NCBI RefSeq assembly: GCF_003063475.1
Contig: NZ_NESP01000002.1
Coordinates: 95,510-159,509, forward strand
DNA length: 64,000 nt
Reading direction: 5' to 3'
DNA from: Limnohabitans curvus
Lineage (GTDB): Bacteria > Pseudomonadota > Gammaproteobacteria > Burkholderiales > Burkholderiaceae_C
Part shown: positions 45,759-53,954 of the stretch, one piece after another
How positions within the stretch are numbered: position 1 is the stretch's first letter
How the letters are laid out: every line of letters starts with the position of its first letter
Program-made: the position numbers and the translations under genes
The notes under the pieces: model-generated
Databases searched by the model: none
What the model was told of the DNA's origin: nothing
The model's input: only the letters and a program-made list of their open reading frames with translations

Positions 45759-47061
45759 GGCTAAATGTGCCCAACCCCTCGAAAAGGTAAAAGGAGCTAA
45801 CTTTCCCTCTAAAGGATGAGCGATTTTCAGTCGGCAAAAGGTCCCCTTGCCCAGGCTGAGTGGCATTGCTCCAAAAAACTGAGTCGGCATACTGTGTAGC
45901 CAAGGCATCTAGATCAATGCCTTGCTCATCATCGCTGAACTCGAACGACCCGAACATGTTCACGTGCTGCCACGCCACCGGCGACATACCTTGGATGAAC
46001 GCGATGGCATCCAGATCCCCTGCGACCACCTTCTGTTCGTACACCTTGGACAGTAAGGCGGTGTTGTAGTAGATGACCGCGTTGGCGATCAGCCGCGCAC
46101 AATCGTTCCAAACCTGCTGCTCGGTTTCCGTCTGTACTTTGAATTTACCTCCATTGATGAATGACACTGCCCGACGGAAACGGTGATAGGCCTCGCCCCG
46201 ATTGAGTGCTTTTTGTACGCTTTGACGCAGCTCGACATCGTCAATGAAATCAAGGATGTAGATGGTACGCAGGATGTTGTCCAATTCCCACAGGGCCTTT
46301 TTGGTGCTGTTTTGTCTGGCATAGCTGCTAAGTTTGCGCACCACCGTGGCCTGCGTCGTGTCCTTTTGTGCAAGGGAGGCCATGATGCGCTGGATATTGG
46401 GCCACTCGCTGATGATCAGATCCACGTTGACCCTATTGCTTGGTCGAATCAGCATGTCGGCAGGATACTGACTTGGTAGTTCGAACCCGACCAATGATGC
46501 AGTCTTCTTTTGCAAAGTCTTGTATCGCGGTGCAAAGCTGTAGCCGTGGACAAACAGGCTCCAAAAATTGACTTGGTTGGTTCCATGCGTATCGGTCGAG
46601 TGCCGCGTTGGCTTGATGTCCAACGTGTTGTTGTAGAGCAGATCAAATACGAAATGGCTCTCATGTTCGTGGGTGCCAATAATCTTGGCGTTGATGGGCA
46701 CATGGTTGGCCACCACGGTGCAAGCGCTAACCCCCTTGTCCCAGCCGAAATACTTGGGCGAATAGCGGGAGTTGAAGGTGTTGATCTGGGTTTCAAACCG
46801 CTGACCATCGCTGCTGGAATGCAACTCATCACGAATGTTGAAGAGTTTGAAGGCCGGCAGCGCGGCCGTGGCATTGCTGATGGCATCATTGGCCGCATGC
46901 ACAGTTTCCGGCCGCAAATAACTGCGGGCGGTGGCGATCAGGGATGCGTGGTTCAAGCCCGAGACTTCGGCCATTTTGCCCAGTCCCATGTTGGTGCCGT
47001 AGGCCACCACACAAGCTAGGATCTCGCGCAGGTCCGGAGGGTTCTTAACGGAGCGATTCAA
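45730..47061 (-). CDS. truncated Tn3-family transposase (C-terminal 443 residues)
   Basis: The protein has the Tn3 DDE core: HSSSDGQRFETQ with the first Asp, STDTHGTNQVNFW with the second, and ALNRGEAYHRFRRAV with the glutamate. Full-length enzymes have about 990 residues, so the N-terminal DNA-binding half is missing. The cut is at the nested Tn3 unit starting at 47074. It is different in sequence from the nested tnpA. A diverged copy of the large element's terminal repeat (45759-45797) overlaps its 3' end, so this was probably the transposase of that repeat family. It is likely inactive. Confidence 0.85.
   Translation of the reverse strand: MNRSVKNPPDLREILACVVAYGTNMGLGKMAEVSGLNHASLIATARSYLRPETVHAANDAISNATAALPAFKLFNIRDELHSSSDGQRFETQINTFNSRYSPKYFGWDKGVSACTVVANHVPINAKIIGTHEHESHFVFDLLYNNTLDIKPTRHSTDTHGTNQVNFWSLFVHGYSFAPRYKTLQKKTASLVGFELPSQYPADMLIRPSNRVNVDLIISEWPNIQRIMASLAQKDTTQATVVRKLSSYARQNSTKKALWELDNILRTIYILDFIDDVELRQSVQKALNRGEAYHRFRRAVSFINGGKFKVQTETEQQVWNDCARLIANAVIYYNTALLSKVYEQKVVAGDLDAIAFIQGMSPVAWQHVNMFGSFEFSDDEQGIDLDALATQYADSVFWSNATQPGQGDLLPTENRSSFRGKVSSFYLFEGLGTFSLYRAGESPT
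45759..45797 (+). repeat. third, diverged copy of the large element's terminal repeat
   Basis: GGCTAAATGTGCCCAACCCC and following bases match 34177 onward, with one mismatch in the first 34 positions and then divergence. It has the same orientation as the left end. Confidence 0.88.
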
Positions 47062-47106
47062 AATATGCTCGAAGGGGTCGTCTCAGAAAACGGAAAAAAT
47101 CGTACG

Positions 47107-50075
47107 CTAAGCCGGTTGCAGGGGCCGTAGTGGCCTGAACTTGCCTGCACCGATCTTGGCGCTGCAGCGCCAGAGGTAATCGCCGGTCAGGTTGATGTGC
47201 TCCCAGCCGAGCGGCGACAGGTACCGCAACAGCGCGTCATCGACGGCATGGCCGTTGCTGCGCAGTCCGTGTGCTGCCCGCTCCAGATAGACCGTGTTCC
47301 ATAGAACGATGGCCGCCGTCACCAGGTTGAGGCCGCTGGCCCGGTAGCGCTGCGGCTCGAAACTGCGGTCGCGGATTTCACCCAGGCGGTTGAAGAACAC
47401 GGCGCGGGCCAGCGCATTGCGCGCCTCGCCCTTGTTCAGCCCGGCATGCACGCGGCGGCGCAGTTCGACGCTTTGCAGCCAGTCCAGAATGAACAGCGTG
47501 CGCTCGATGCGGCCCAGCTCGCGCAGGGCGACGGCAAGGCCGTTCTGGCGCGGGTAGCTGCCGAGCTTCCTGAGCATCAGTGAGGCCGTCACCGTGCCTT
47601 GCTTGATCGAGGTGGCCAACCGCAGAATTTCATCCCAATGGGTGCGGACGTGCTTGATGTTGATCGTGCCGCCGATCATCGGTTTCAATGCGTCATAGAC
47701 CACATCGCCCTTCGGAATGTAGAGCTTGGTGTCGCCCAGGTCGCGGATGCGCGGCGCGAAGCGGAATCCCAGGAGGTGCATCAGGGCGAAGACGTGATCG
47801 GTGAAGCCCGCCGTGTCGGTGTAGTGCTCCTCGATCCGCAGGTCGGACTCGTGGTACAGCAGGCCGTCGAGCACATAGGTCGAGTCGCGCACGCCGACGT
47901 TCACTACCTTGGTGTGGAACGGCGCATACTGGTCGGAGATGTGGGTGTAGAACGCCCGGCCAGGGCTGCTACCGTATTTCGGGTTGATGTGGCCGGTGCT
48001 CTCCGCCTGGCTGCCGGTGCGGAAGTTCTGGCCGTCCGACGATGACGTGGTGCCGTCACCCCAATGCCCGGCGAAGGGATGCTGGAACTGGGCGTTTACC
48101 AGTTCGGCCAGCGCCGTCGAATAGGTTTCGTCGCGGGTATGCCAGGCTTGCAGCCAGGCGAGCTTGGCGTAGGTCGTGCCGGGGCAGGACTCCGCCATCT
48201 TGGTCAGGCCCAGGTTGATCACGTCAGCTAGGATCGTGGTCAGCAGCAGGTTCTTGTCCTTGGCCAGGTCACCCGACTTCAGGTGCGCGAAGTGCCGGGT
48301 GAAGCCCGTCCATTCGTCGACCTCCAGCAGCAATTCGGTGATCTTGACGTGCGGCAGGATCATAGCGGTCTGGTCGATCAGGGCTTGCGCGGTATCGGGC
48401 ACCGCCGCATCGAGCGGTGTGATTTTCAGGCCCGACTCCGTGATGATGGCGTCCGGCAGCTCGTTGGCCTGTGCCATGCGGTTGACGGTGGCGAGCTGCG
48501 TTTCCAGCAGCGTCAGCCGGTCATGCAGGTACTGGTCGCAGTCGGTGGCCACGGCCAGCGGCAATTCACTGGTTTGTTTGAGGCTGGCGAATTTCGCGGG
48601 CGGCACCAGGTAGTCCTCGAAGTCCTTGAACTGGCGTGAGCCTTGTACCCAAATGTCGCCGGAGCGCAGCGCGTTCTTCATCTGCGACAGGGCACACAGT
48701 TCGTAGTAACGCCGGTCGATGCCGGTGTCGGTCATGACCAGTTTCTGCCAGCGCGGCTTGATAAAGTCGGTCGGCGCGTCCGCAGGCACCTTGCGGGCGT
48801 TGTCGGTGTTCATCCCGCGCAGCACCTCGATGGCATCAAGCACCTCCTTGGCTGCGGGCGCAGCCCGCAGCTTGAGTACGGCGAGAAATTCTGGTGCGTA
48901 CCGGCGCAGCGTGGCGTAGCTCTCGCCGATGCGGTGCAGAAAATCGAAGTCCTCGAGCTGCGCGAGCTTCTGCGCCTCGGTCACGCTCTCGGCGAAGGCA
49001 TCCCAGGACATGACGGCTTCGATGGCGGCGAACGGATCGCGGCCCGCTTGCTTGGCCTCGATCAGCGCCTGGCCTATACGGCCGAACAGCCGCACCTTGG
49101 TGTTGATCGCCTTGCCGGATGCCTGGAACTGCTGCTGGTGCCTCTTCTTGGCATCATTGAACAGCTTGCCCAGGATGCGGTCATGCAGGTCGATGACTTC
49201 GTCGGTGACGGTGGCCATGCCCTCGATGGCGAGCGCCACCAGCGTTGCGTAACGCCGCTGCGTCTCGAACTTGGCCAGGTCGGCAGGCGTCATTTGGCCG
49301 CCCTCCCGGGCGATCTTGAGCAACCGGTTTTGATGAACCAGGCGCTCGATGCCGGAAGGCAGGTCGAGTGCCTGCCACGCTCTCAGGCGTTCGATGTGTT
49401 CCAGCATGTGGCGCGAATTCGGCTTGACGGGCGACTGGCGTAGCCAGGCCAGCCAGGTCGTTTTGCCGTTGTCCCGACGCTTGAGCAGGTCATCGAGGCG
49501 ACGACGATGTGCGTCCGTCAGCGGTTCGGCCAAGGCGTCGTAGATGCGACGCGGTTTGCGCGGGTAATCGCCTCGGCGCAGACGCGCTCCACAACATCAA
49601 GCGTCGGCAAGATGATGTGCCGGTGGCGTAGCGAGTCGAGGACGCTGCTGGCCAGCACCATGCCCTTGTCGGTCTGCAAGGCCAGCTCGGTCGTGGCATG
49701 AACAGCCTGCCGATAGTGCGCCAGGCCGAACGGCTCCATGCCCAGATACGTGCGCAGTTCAAGCAGGTGCTCACGCCGGGTTTCCTCTCGCTCGGCATAC
49801 TGTGGCCAGCATGCAGGGTCGAGCCGCAGTTGCCGTGCTATCCATTGCAGCAGGGGCATCGGCACGGCAGCATCGGGCAGCAGGCCCTGACCGGGGAAGC
49901 GCAGTAAGCACAACTGCACCGCGACACCCAAGCGGTTGGCTTCGCCGCGCCGCTGTCGGATCAGTGACAGGTCAGGTTCGCTGAACGTGTAGTGCCGGAT
50001 GAGTTCGTCTTGGGTATCGGGTAACGCCAGCAGGCTTGTCCGCTCGGCGGCGGACAGAATGGAGCGGCGGGGCAT
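47107..50075 (-). pseudogene. tnpA: Tn3-family transposase TnpA, single frameshift
   Basis: The N-terminal 170 residues ([20 protein letters not shown] onward) are read from 50075. The remaining 800 or so are read in a second frame down to 47107, with [34 protein letters not shown] and [17 protein letters not shown] holding the D-D-E residues. The shift is at about 49550, where one extra base seems to be present after an AACCGC. Length of the repaired protein (about 985) is normal. Unless the shift is a sequencing error, the transposase is inactive. Confidence 0.9.
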
Positions 50076-50077
50076 GG

Positions 50078-50367
50078 TTAGTCGTCCGTTCTCAGGTATT
50101 GGTAGAGGGTTTCGCGGCTAATGCCGAACTCGCGGGCGAGCTTGGCCTTCTGCTCGCCGGCAGCGACTCGTCGGCGTAGTTCGACGACCCGCTGCCGGCG
50201 AGCAGCCGTTCCAACTCGGGCCGCTGGGTGTCCTTGCCCGACGCCTTGTCGGTGAACAGCCGTTCCACCAAAACATGCTCACGTTGCCGTTCCGGGTTCT
50301 GGTCAAAGCTGCTGACGCGGACGTAACCGATGCGCTGACCTTGCAAAGAATAGCAACAATGCCGCAC
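50078..50367 (-). pseudogene. tnpR: serine resolvase TnpR with internal deletion
   Basis: The N-terminal part GQRIGYVRVSSFDQNPERQR has the catalytic serine and leads to DKASGKDTQRPELERLL. The C-terminal HTH part [20 protein letters not shown] is in another frame, so about 90 residues of the middle are missing. It overlaps the tnpA start. Confidence 0.85.
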
Positions 50368-50396
50368 TCCAACAGCATCGTCAGAATTTGAATGCG

Positions 50397-50612
50397 ATGA
50401 TTAATTTGGCCAATATCACTTTCGGAAAGACGATTCCAGATCAATGCCGACGTGAGATTTCTCATCTCTATAACGCGGGCAGGTATACACAGGCCCAACT
50501 GGCTGCTGCGTACGGCATCAGCCAATCTGCCGTGAGCAAGATCATCAACGGCCAAATCCCCGCACCCATCGGCGGCGTGAACCCTCAAGGTATTGCGGCT
50601 AACGCAGCATAA
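50397..50612 (+). CDS. small HTH protein in nested Tn3 unit
   Basis: A 71-residue protein with a clear helix-turn-helix, YTQAQLAAAYGISQSAVSKI. It lies between tnpR and the right 38-bp end, on the opposite strand. Start ATG 50397; a TTG three codons upstream is also in frame. It could regulate the transposon or be the remains of a larger gene. I do not recognise a specific family. Confidence 0.6.
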   Translation: MINLANITFGKTIPDQCRREISHLYNAGRYTQAQLAAAYGISQSAVSKIINGQIPAPIGGVNPQGIAANAA

Positions 50613-50698
50613 CCAGGATCGGCACGGGCAAGTTCAGGTCACTACGGCCCCTGCAACCGGCTTAACGTACGATTTTTTCCGTTTTCTGAGACGCCCCC

Positions 50699-50748
50699 TA
50701 GGAGTAATCGCTCGTTTTACCTTTTCGAGGGGATGGGCACATTTAGCC
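50699..50748 (-). repeat. right terminal inverted repeat of the 16.6-kb element
   Basis: Exact reverse complement of 34177-34226. Confidence 0.95.
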
Positions 50749-50753
50749 AACTT
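50749..50753. repeat. 5-bp target duplication, right side
   Basis: AACTT, same as 34172-34176. Confidence 0.9.
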
Positions 50754-50781
50754 GAAGTAAGCAAACAACTCTCTTTTGTCA

Positions 50782-50817
50782 AGTCTAGACGATTGGGATA
50801 TGTGCTCTAGCCGGAAC
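50782..50817 (-). CRISPR. orphan type II-C repeat 2 with flanking old spacers
   Basis: A 36-bp repeat. The 30 bases before it (50752-50781) are the old spacer that followed repeat 1 before the Tn3-type insertion. The next 30 bases (50818-50847) may be another old spacer, but no repeat follows it. Confidence 0.85.
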
Positions 50818-50853
50818 CGCCAAGCGAATACCGACGAAGATTTCAGCCGATCT

Positions 50854-50880
50854 ACCTAAGATAATCTGAATTATCTTAGG
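50854..50880. terminator. hairpin downstream of the toxin gene
   Basis: CCTAAGATAAT and ATTATCTTAGG form a perfect 11-bp stem around a CTGA loop. It lies after the toxin stop codon in its reading direction. Confidence 0.6.
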
Positions 50881-50933
50881 CTCAAATTTCAGCATCAATT
50901 CGGCTCTTCGCCGCTAATCTTGAGGCCTCCTTT

Positions 50934-51260
50934 TTATCTCGGCAAGCCGAGATGCACCTTGATTGCGTCTTCGACGGCCAGCAGATCGGCCTTTACCAGA
51001 CTTCCCAATTGGTTTTTTAGTCTCGCTTTGTCTGCAGCCATGATTTGGTCCGCCATGGCTTTGCTGGCTTGCCCTGCAATGGCCACAACAGCTTCGCCTG
51101 GGTAGGTCTTGCCTGTGTTGCTTGTCAGTGGCACAACCACCACTCTGGCCAGGTTTCGGTTTGCGGCATCGTTGCTGACGATGATCGCTGGGCGGGTCTT
51201 CTTGATTTCTGTACCCACCGATGGATCAAACTCAACCCACCAGACTTCACCGCGCTTCAT
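50934..51260 (-). CDS. PemK/MazF-family toxin (endoribonuclease)
   Basis: A 108-residue protein beginning MKRGEVWWVEFDPSVGTEIK and containing KTRPAIIVSND and VVVPLTSNT, typical of PemK/MazF mRNA interferases. I chose ATG 51260 at the conserved MKRGEVW start; it overlaps the antitoxin gene by 14 bases. It is located between orphan type II-C repeats 2 and 3, so it came in after the array was formed. Confidence 0.92.
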   Translation of the reverse strand: MKRGEVWWVEFDPSVGTEIKKTRPAIIVSNDAANRNLARVVVVPLTSNTGKTYPGEAVVAIAGQASKAMADQIMAADKARLKNQLGSLVKADLLAVEDAIKVHLGLPR

Positions 51261-51477
51261 TGGCCATGTCCTTAGCGAGTGCGTTGGTCCATTCCATAGC
51301 TTCGGCTTCACGGGCCTGGTCTTGGGCCATGGCCTTGTATCCGTCATCCAGTGACTTGCCCAGGACGTGAGGGCGCAACAAGTCTTCGATGAATTGGCTC
51401 ATCTTCCGCTTGCCAATGGTGCGCCACAGCCCTTCGTAGACCGCCTCATCCAGCGTGATCGTCATCTTCTTGTGCAT
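51247..51477 (-). CDS. antitoxin partner of PemK/MazF-type toxin
   Basis: A 76-residue protein. The N-terminal KKMTITLDEAVYEGLWRTIG and FIEDLLRPHV look like a ribbon-helix-helix DNA-binding domain. The acidic, helical C-terminal part (QDQAREAEAMEWTNALAKDM) would bind the toxin. Toxin and antitoxin are co-transcribed, antitoxin first. Confidence 0.85.
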   Translation of the reverse strand: MHKKMTITLDEAVYEGLWRTIGKRKMSQFIEDLLRPHVLGKSLDDGYKAMAQDQAREAEAMEWTNALAKDMANEAR

Positions 51478-51496
51478 GATTGCTCCTTGAATACGT

Positions 51497-51506
51497 TATA
51501 CGTATA
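51497..51506. promoter_or_regulatory. palindrome upstream of the antitoxin, operator candidate
   Basis: TATACGTATA is a perfect palindrome 20 bases upstream of the antitoxin start. Antitoxins of this kind commonly repress their own operon. Confidence 0.45.
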
Positions 51507-51619
51507 CATTGTAGGCTCAGATGCCCAAAGAAAGCAAGCCCATATCACTGCGCTCGCTTCCAAGAGCCTCAGCGGGTTAGACGTGCTTTAAATTTCGTTT
51601 TCTACAGCGATCCCTAATT

Positions 51620-51655
51620 AGTCTAGACGATTGGGATATATGCTCTAGCCGGAAC
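51620..51655 (-). CRISPR. orphan type II-C repeat 3
   Basis: A 36-bp repeat with one change from repeat 2 (A for G in GGGATATATGCTC). The 30 bases before it (51590-51619) have spacer length. It is the last recognisable unit of the old array. Confidence 0.82.
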
Positions 51656-51662
51656 GCGGGGG

Positions 51663-52286
51663 TCAAAGCGGACGCTGATTGATTTTCTGAAGGATTAGGA
51701 CCGCGTCAAGAAAACCACGTAGCCATTCCATGTCGACAGGTTTTCTCATATATTGAACCCCGTCAGGGAGACCGCCTTCTGCGATAACTTCATCATGGCT
51801 TAAGCCGCTCATTGCGACAACGGCTATGTCTCGATAAAGTCCATGCTTACTCAGTGACTTTAAAAATTCGAAGCCATTCATATGAGGCATCCGTAAATCT
51901 GTGAGTATGACGTGTGGCTTCCAGCTTGTTAAATCTAACAAAGCATCTACGGCTGAATCATAAAGAAGTGCATCGACTGCCATACCCCATTGTTCAAATG
52001 AGGCCTTAAGCATCAGTCGAGTCGGTTCGTCGTCATCAATGATGAGTATGCGTGTCAAGCCGCGATGGGGATTCATTGATGGCGTTGAGGGTAGCTTGTG
52101 CTGAAGTTGGTATTTACGAATTGATGCTAGTGAGATTCGTCGATGACCGCCTTGTGTTTTCCAAGCGACCAACTCATTCTTTTCAACGAGTGCCTGAACA
52201 GTCCCAACGGACAAGTCGAGCAGATTAGAAGCGTAACTTGTGCCGCAATAGTCGTCATGTGATTCACTTAGCGGATGTTCTTTCAT
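51663..52286 (-). CDS. response regulator with N-terminal excisionase/MerR-type HTH
   Basis: A 207-residue protein. Residues 15-60 (YASNLLDLSVGTVQALVEKN ... WKTQGGHRRISLASIRKYQL) form a winged HTH like those of excisionases and MerR proteins. From about residue 77 there is a receiver domain (RILIIDDDEPTRLMLKASF, phospho-acceptor Asp in VILTDLRMPHMNG, lysine in QYMRKPVD). DNA-binding first and receiver last is the reverse of the common order. A likely partner is the hybrid kinase at 53955. Confidence 0.86.
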   Translation of the reverse strand: MKEHPLSESHDDYCGTSYASNLLDLSVGTVQALVEKNELVAWKTQGGHRRISLASIRKYQLQHKLPSTPSMNPHRGLTRILIIDDDEPTRLMLKASFEQWGMAVDALLYDSAVDALLDLTSWKPHVILTDLRMPHMNGFEFLKSLSKHGLYRDIAVVAMSGLSHDEVIAEGGLPDGVQYMRKPVDMEWLRGFLDAVLILQKINQRPL

Positions 52287-52649
52287 ATGCTTTCTTTGAA
52301 GTATGGACTGCCAATATTGTATTCTTAACCCATCGATTTATGAGTTATTTATGGCTATTTTTTGATATTTTCAACACAAGCGCGAGAATTGCCTTTGCAA
52401 TGTTGGCATTCACGTGAGCAAACCCATTTTCGTTATGTTCTCTGAAAATGCCCAAATAACGTTGGTACCGGGCTGTGCGCTAGCAGCAACGGGTCGTCGT
52501 TATGCCTTAGTCGAATGCTTAACTCATTGAAGTAGGCGCAATGTATTGGAGCGCAACAATGCTCATGATTCACATGCTGAAAGCTGAGTAGGTGTTTATA
52601 TAGATCATATCTTCTGGCTTGAGCGGTAACTCGGCCATCATCGCGCTTG
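52287..52649. other. 363-bp intergenic region
   Basis: No gene or clear repeat is seen. It holds the promoter of the leftward regulator gene. A short segment (52465-52500) is GC-rich and weakly symmetric. Confidence 0.4.
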
Positions 52650-53675
52650 CTAATTCAGGGGTGCGGAAACGAGGACTTTGCGAACTTTATGACTGCCGTA
52701 ATCTGATACATACAAATAGCCAAAAGAGTCAATTGCTAAACCTGATGGGAGGTTGAAGCGCGCACTACTGCCATCGCCATCAGACGTTCCAGGTGCGCCA
52801 ATGACACCGGCCAATGTAGATATATTGCCAGTTGGGGTAATTTTGCGAATGACATGGTTTCCCTGGTCAGCTACAAGAATATTGTCATTCTTGTCTGTGA
52901 TGATTCCGAAAGGCTGGTTCAGATTTGCTTGACCATTCAGTGAAATTGAGAGACTAGTAACAAGGAAATTGGAACCAGACTTGGTGATCTTCCAAATTTT
53001 GTTTAAGTTGTAATCTGTGACAAGAATATTGCCATGGCTATCAAGAGCAATACCTTGCGGACGGCTGTCGCTTGGGAAGGTAATTGTTTGAGTTACACCA
53101 CCAGAGATGATGTACAGAGATCCAAAGAAATCGGCGACATAAAGTGCGCCGGTTTTCCCATCGAAATAGATGGCATTTGGGGTCGCATTTGGAATGTCGA
53201 CGAAGGGAGATTTAATCTTAGTACTAAGTGGAATTTTATAAACTACGGTGTCATCAGTTGAAGCAACGTACAAATTTGAATTCTTATCAAGTGCAAGGCC
53301 TACTGGTGCGGAGAACCCAGCCGTAAATGCGGTTTCTTGATTATTAGTATCAATTCTCCGGATAGTATCGTAGTAATTAGAGACTACATGATTGTCCGCA
53401 TCTGGCTGATCATCGCGCCATTGCGCAACGTACAGATTTCCCGAATTGTCAGTTGCCAATCCGATTGGGTTTGGATTCTCAGATACAGCGCCGCCAACAA
53501 GAGTGGTTACTTGAGCTAGTCTAGTGGGTGATATTTGTGCGGAGACGGCCCCTACTTGCAGTGCTGATATGGCATTGATTCCAGTAGCCTCGACACTCGT
53601 CTGGCCGCCCCCGCCACAGCCGATAAGGAGTCCTAATGACGTAGCTATGACTGTCAATTGCGCAATATTTTTCAT
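52650..53675 (-). CDS. NHL-repeat lipoprotein
   Basis: A 341-residue lipoprotein (VIATSLGLLIGCGGGGQ; lipobox LIGC) that has the propeller domain without the N-terminal repeats of its relatives. Blade motifs include GLATDNSGNLYVAQWRDD, GLALDKNSNLYVAST, GIALDSHGNILVTDYNLNKI and GLAIDSFGYLYVSDYGSHKV. It closely parallels the C-terminal part of the protein at 19946. It stands between a receiver-type regulator and a hybrid kinase, so it might be a surface sensor or effector for that system; this is inference. Confidence 0.87.
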   Translation of the reverse strand: MKNIAQLTVIATSLGLLIGCGGGGQTSVEATGINAISALQVGAVSAQISPTRLAQVTTLVGGAVSENPNPIGLATDNSGNLYVAQWRDDQPDADNHVVSNYYDTIRRIDTNNQETAFTAGFSAPVGLALDKNSNLYVASTDDTVVYKIPLSTKIKSPFVDIPNATPNAIYFDGKTGALYVADFFGSLYIISGGVTQTITFPSDSRPQGIALDSHGNILVTDYNLNKIWKITKSGSNFLVTSLSISLNGQANLNQPFGIITDKNDNILVADQGNHVIRKITPTGNISTLAGVIGAPGTSDGDGSSARFNLPSGLAIDSFGYLYVSDYGSHKVRKVLVSAPLN

Positions 53676-53954
53676 GAGGAGCCTTGTGGAGATAGACGGA
53701 AGTGATGGTGCTTAACCACACGTGCAGAGAAAGGGGGGTACATCACTTGATGTAGCTCATATAATGCTAGCACAAAAACATCATTAAAAGGTTTTTCTGA
53801 TATACATTAGAACTACTTTAAGGCCCATGGAGTTGCTCATTAAAGCGCCTTGACACGGTGTCTGATCTGTTTGATGCCATTCAGCAGAAGTCAAATCGAA
53901 CAACTGATAGTGTCTGGTAGGCATAGAATCGATGACTAAAGGGGTGTCTTGTAT

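Larger units (their letters stand above)
47074..50698. mobile_element. nested Tn3-family unit with 38-bp ends
   Basis: The 38-bp ends (47074-47111, GGGGTCGTCTCAGAAAACGG; 50661-50698 as its reverse) agree at 36 of 38 positions and end in the family's TAAG. The unit contains a frameshifted tnpA, a deleted tnpR and a small HTH gene. No 5-bp duplication is seen (TCGAA versus TAGGA flanks), so one side was rearranged after insertion. It is clearly richer in GC than the neighbouring DNA. Its right end abuts the right end of the large element. Confidence 0.9.
34177..50748. mobile_element. 16.6-kb Tn3-type element carrying a type I-E CRISPR-Cas system
   Basis: The ends are perfect 50-bp inverted repeats (34177-34226 and 50699-50748, outer end GGCTAAATGTGCCCATCCCC) flanked by the duplication AACTT. 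Removing the element joins repeat 1 to a 30-bp spacer and repeat 2 of the old type II-C array with exact spacing. Inside are, from the left, a helicase relic, the I-E array, eight cas genes, a Tn3 tnpA deletion relic, a truncated second transposase, and a nested GC-rich Tn3 unit. All transposase genes are damaged, so the element now seems fixed. Whether the cas genes arrived by the original transposition or by later recombination inside it cannot be told from this window. Confidence 0.87.

Noticed and set aside
48643..49443. Long plus-strand open frame of 266 codons
   Set aside because: It is antisense to the Tn3 transposase gene, whose motifs are unmistakable; GC-rich DNA often leaves the opposite strand open.
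45759..50748. A smaller element bounded by the repeats at 45759 and 50748 as the unit that inserted
   Set aside because: The target duplication AACTT is found outside 34177 and 50748, not beside 45759 (flank GTATA), so the outer pair is the inserted unit.
50818..51619. Toxin-antitoxin pair as cargo of the Tn3-type element
   Set aside because: It lies outside the right terminal repeat and its duplication, beyond repeat 2.
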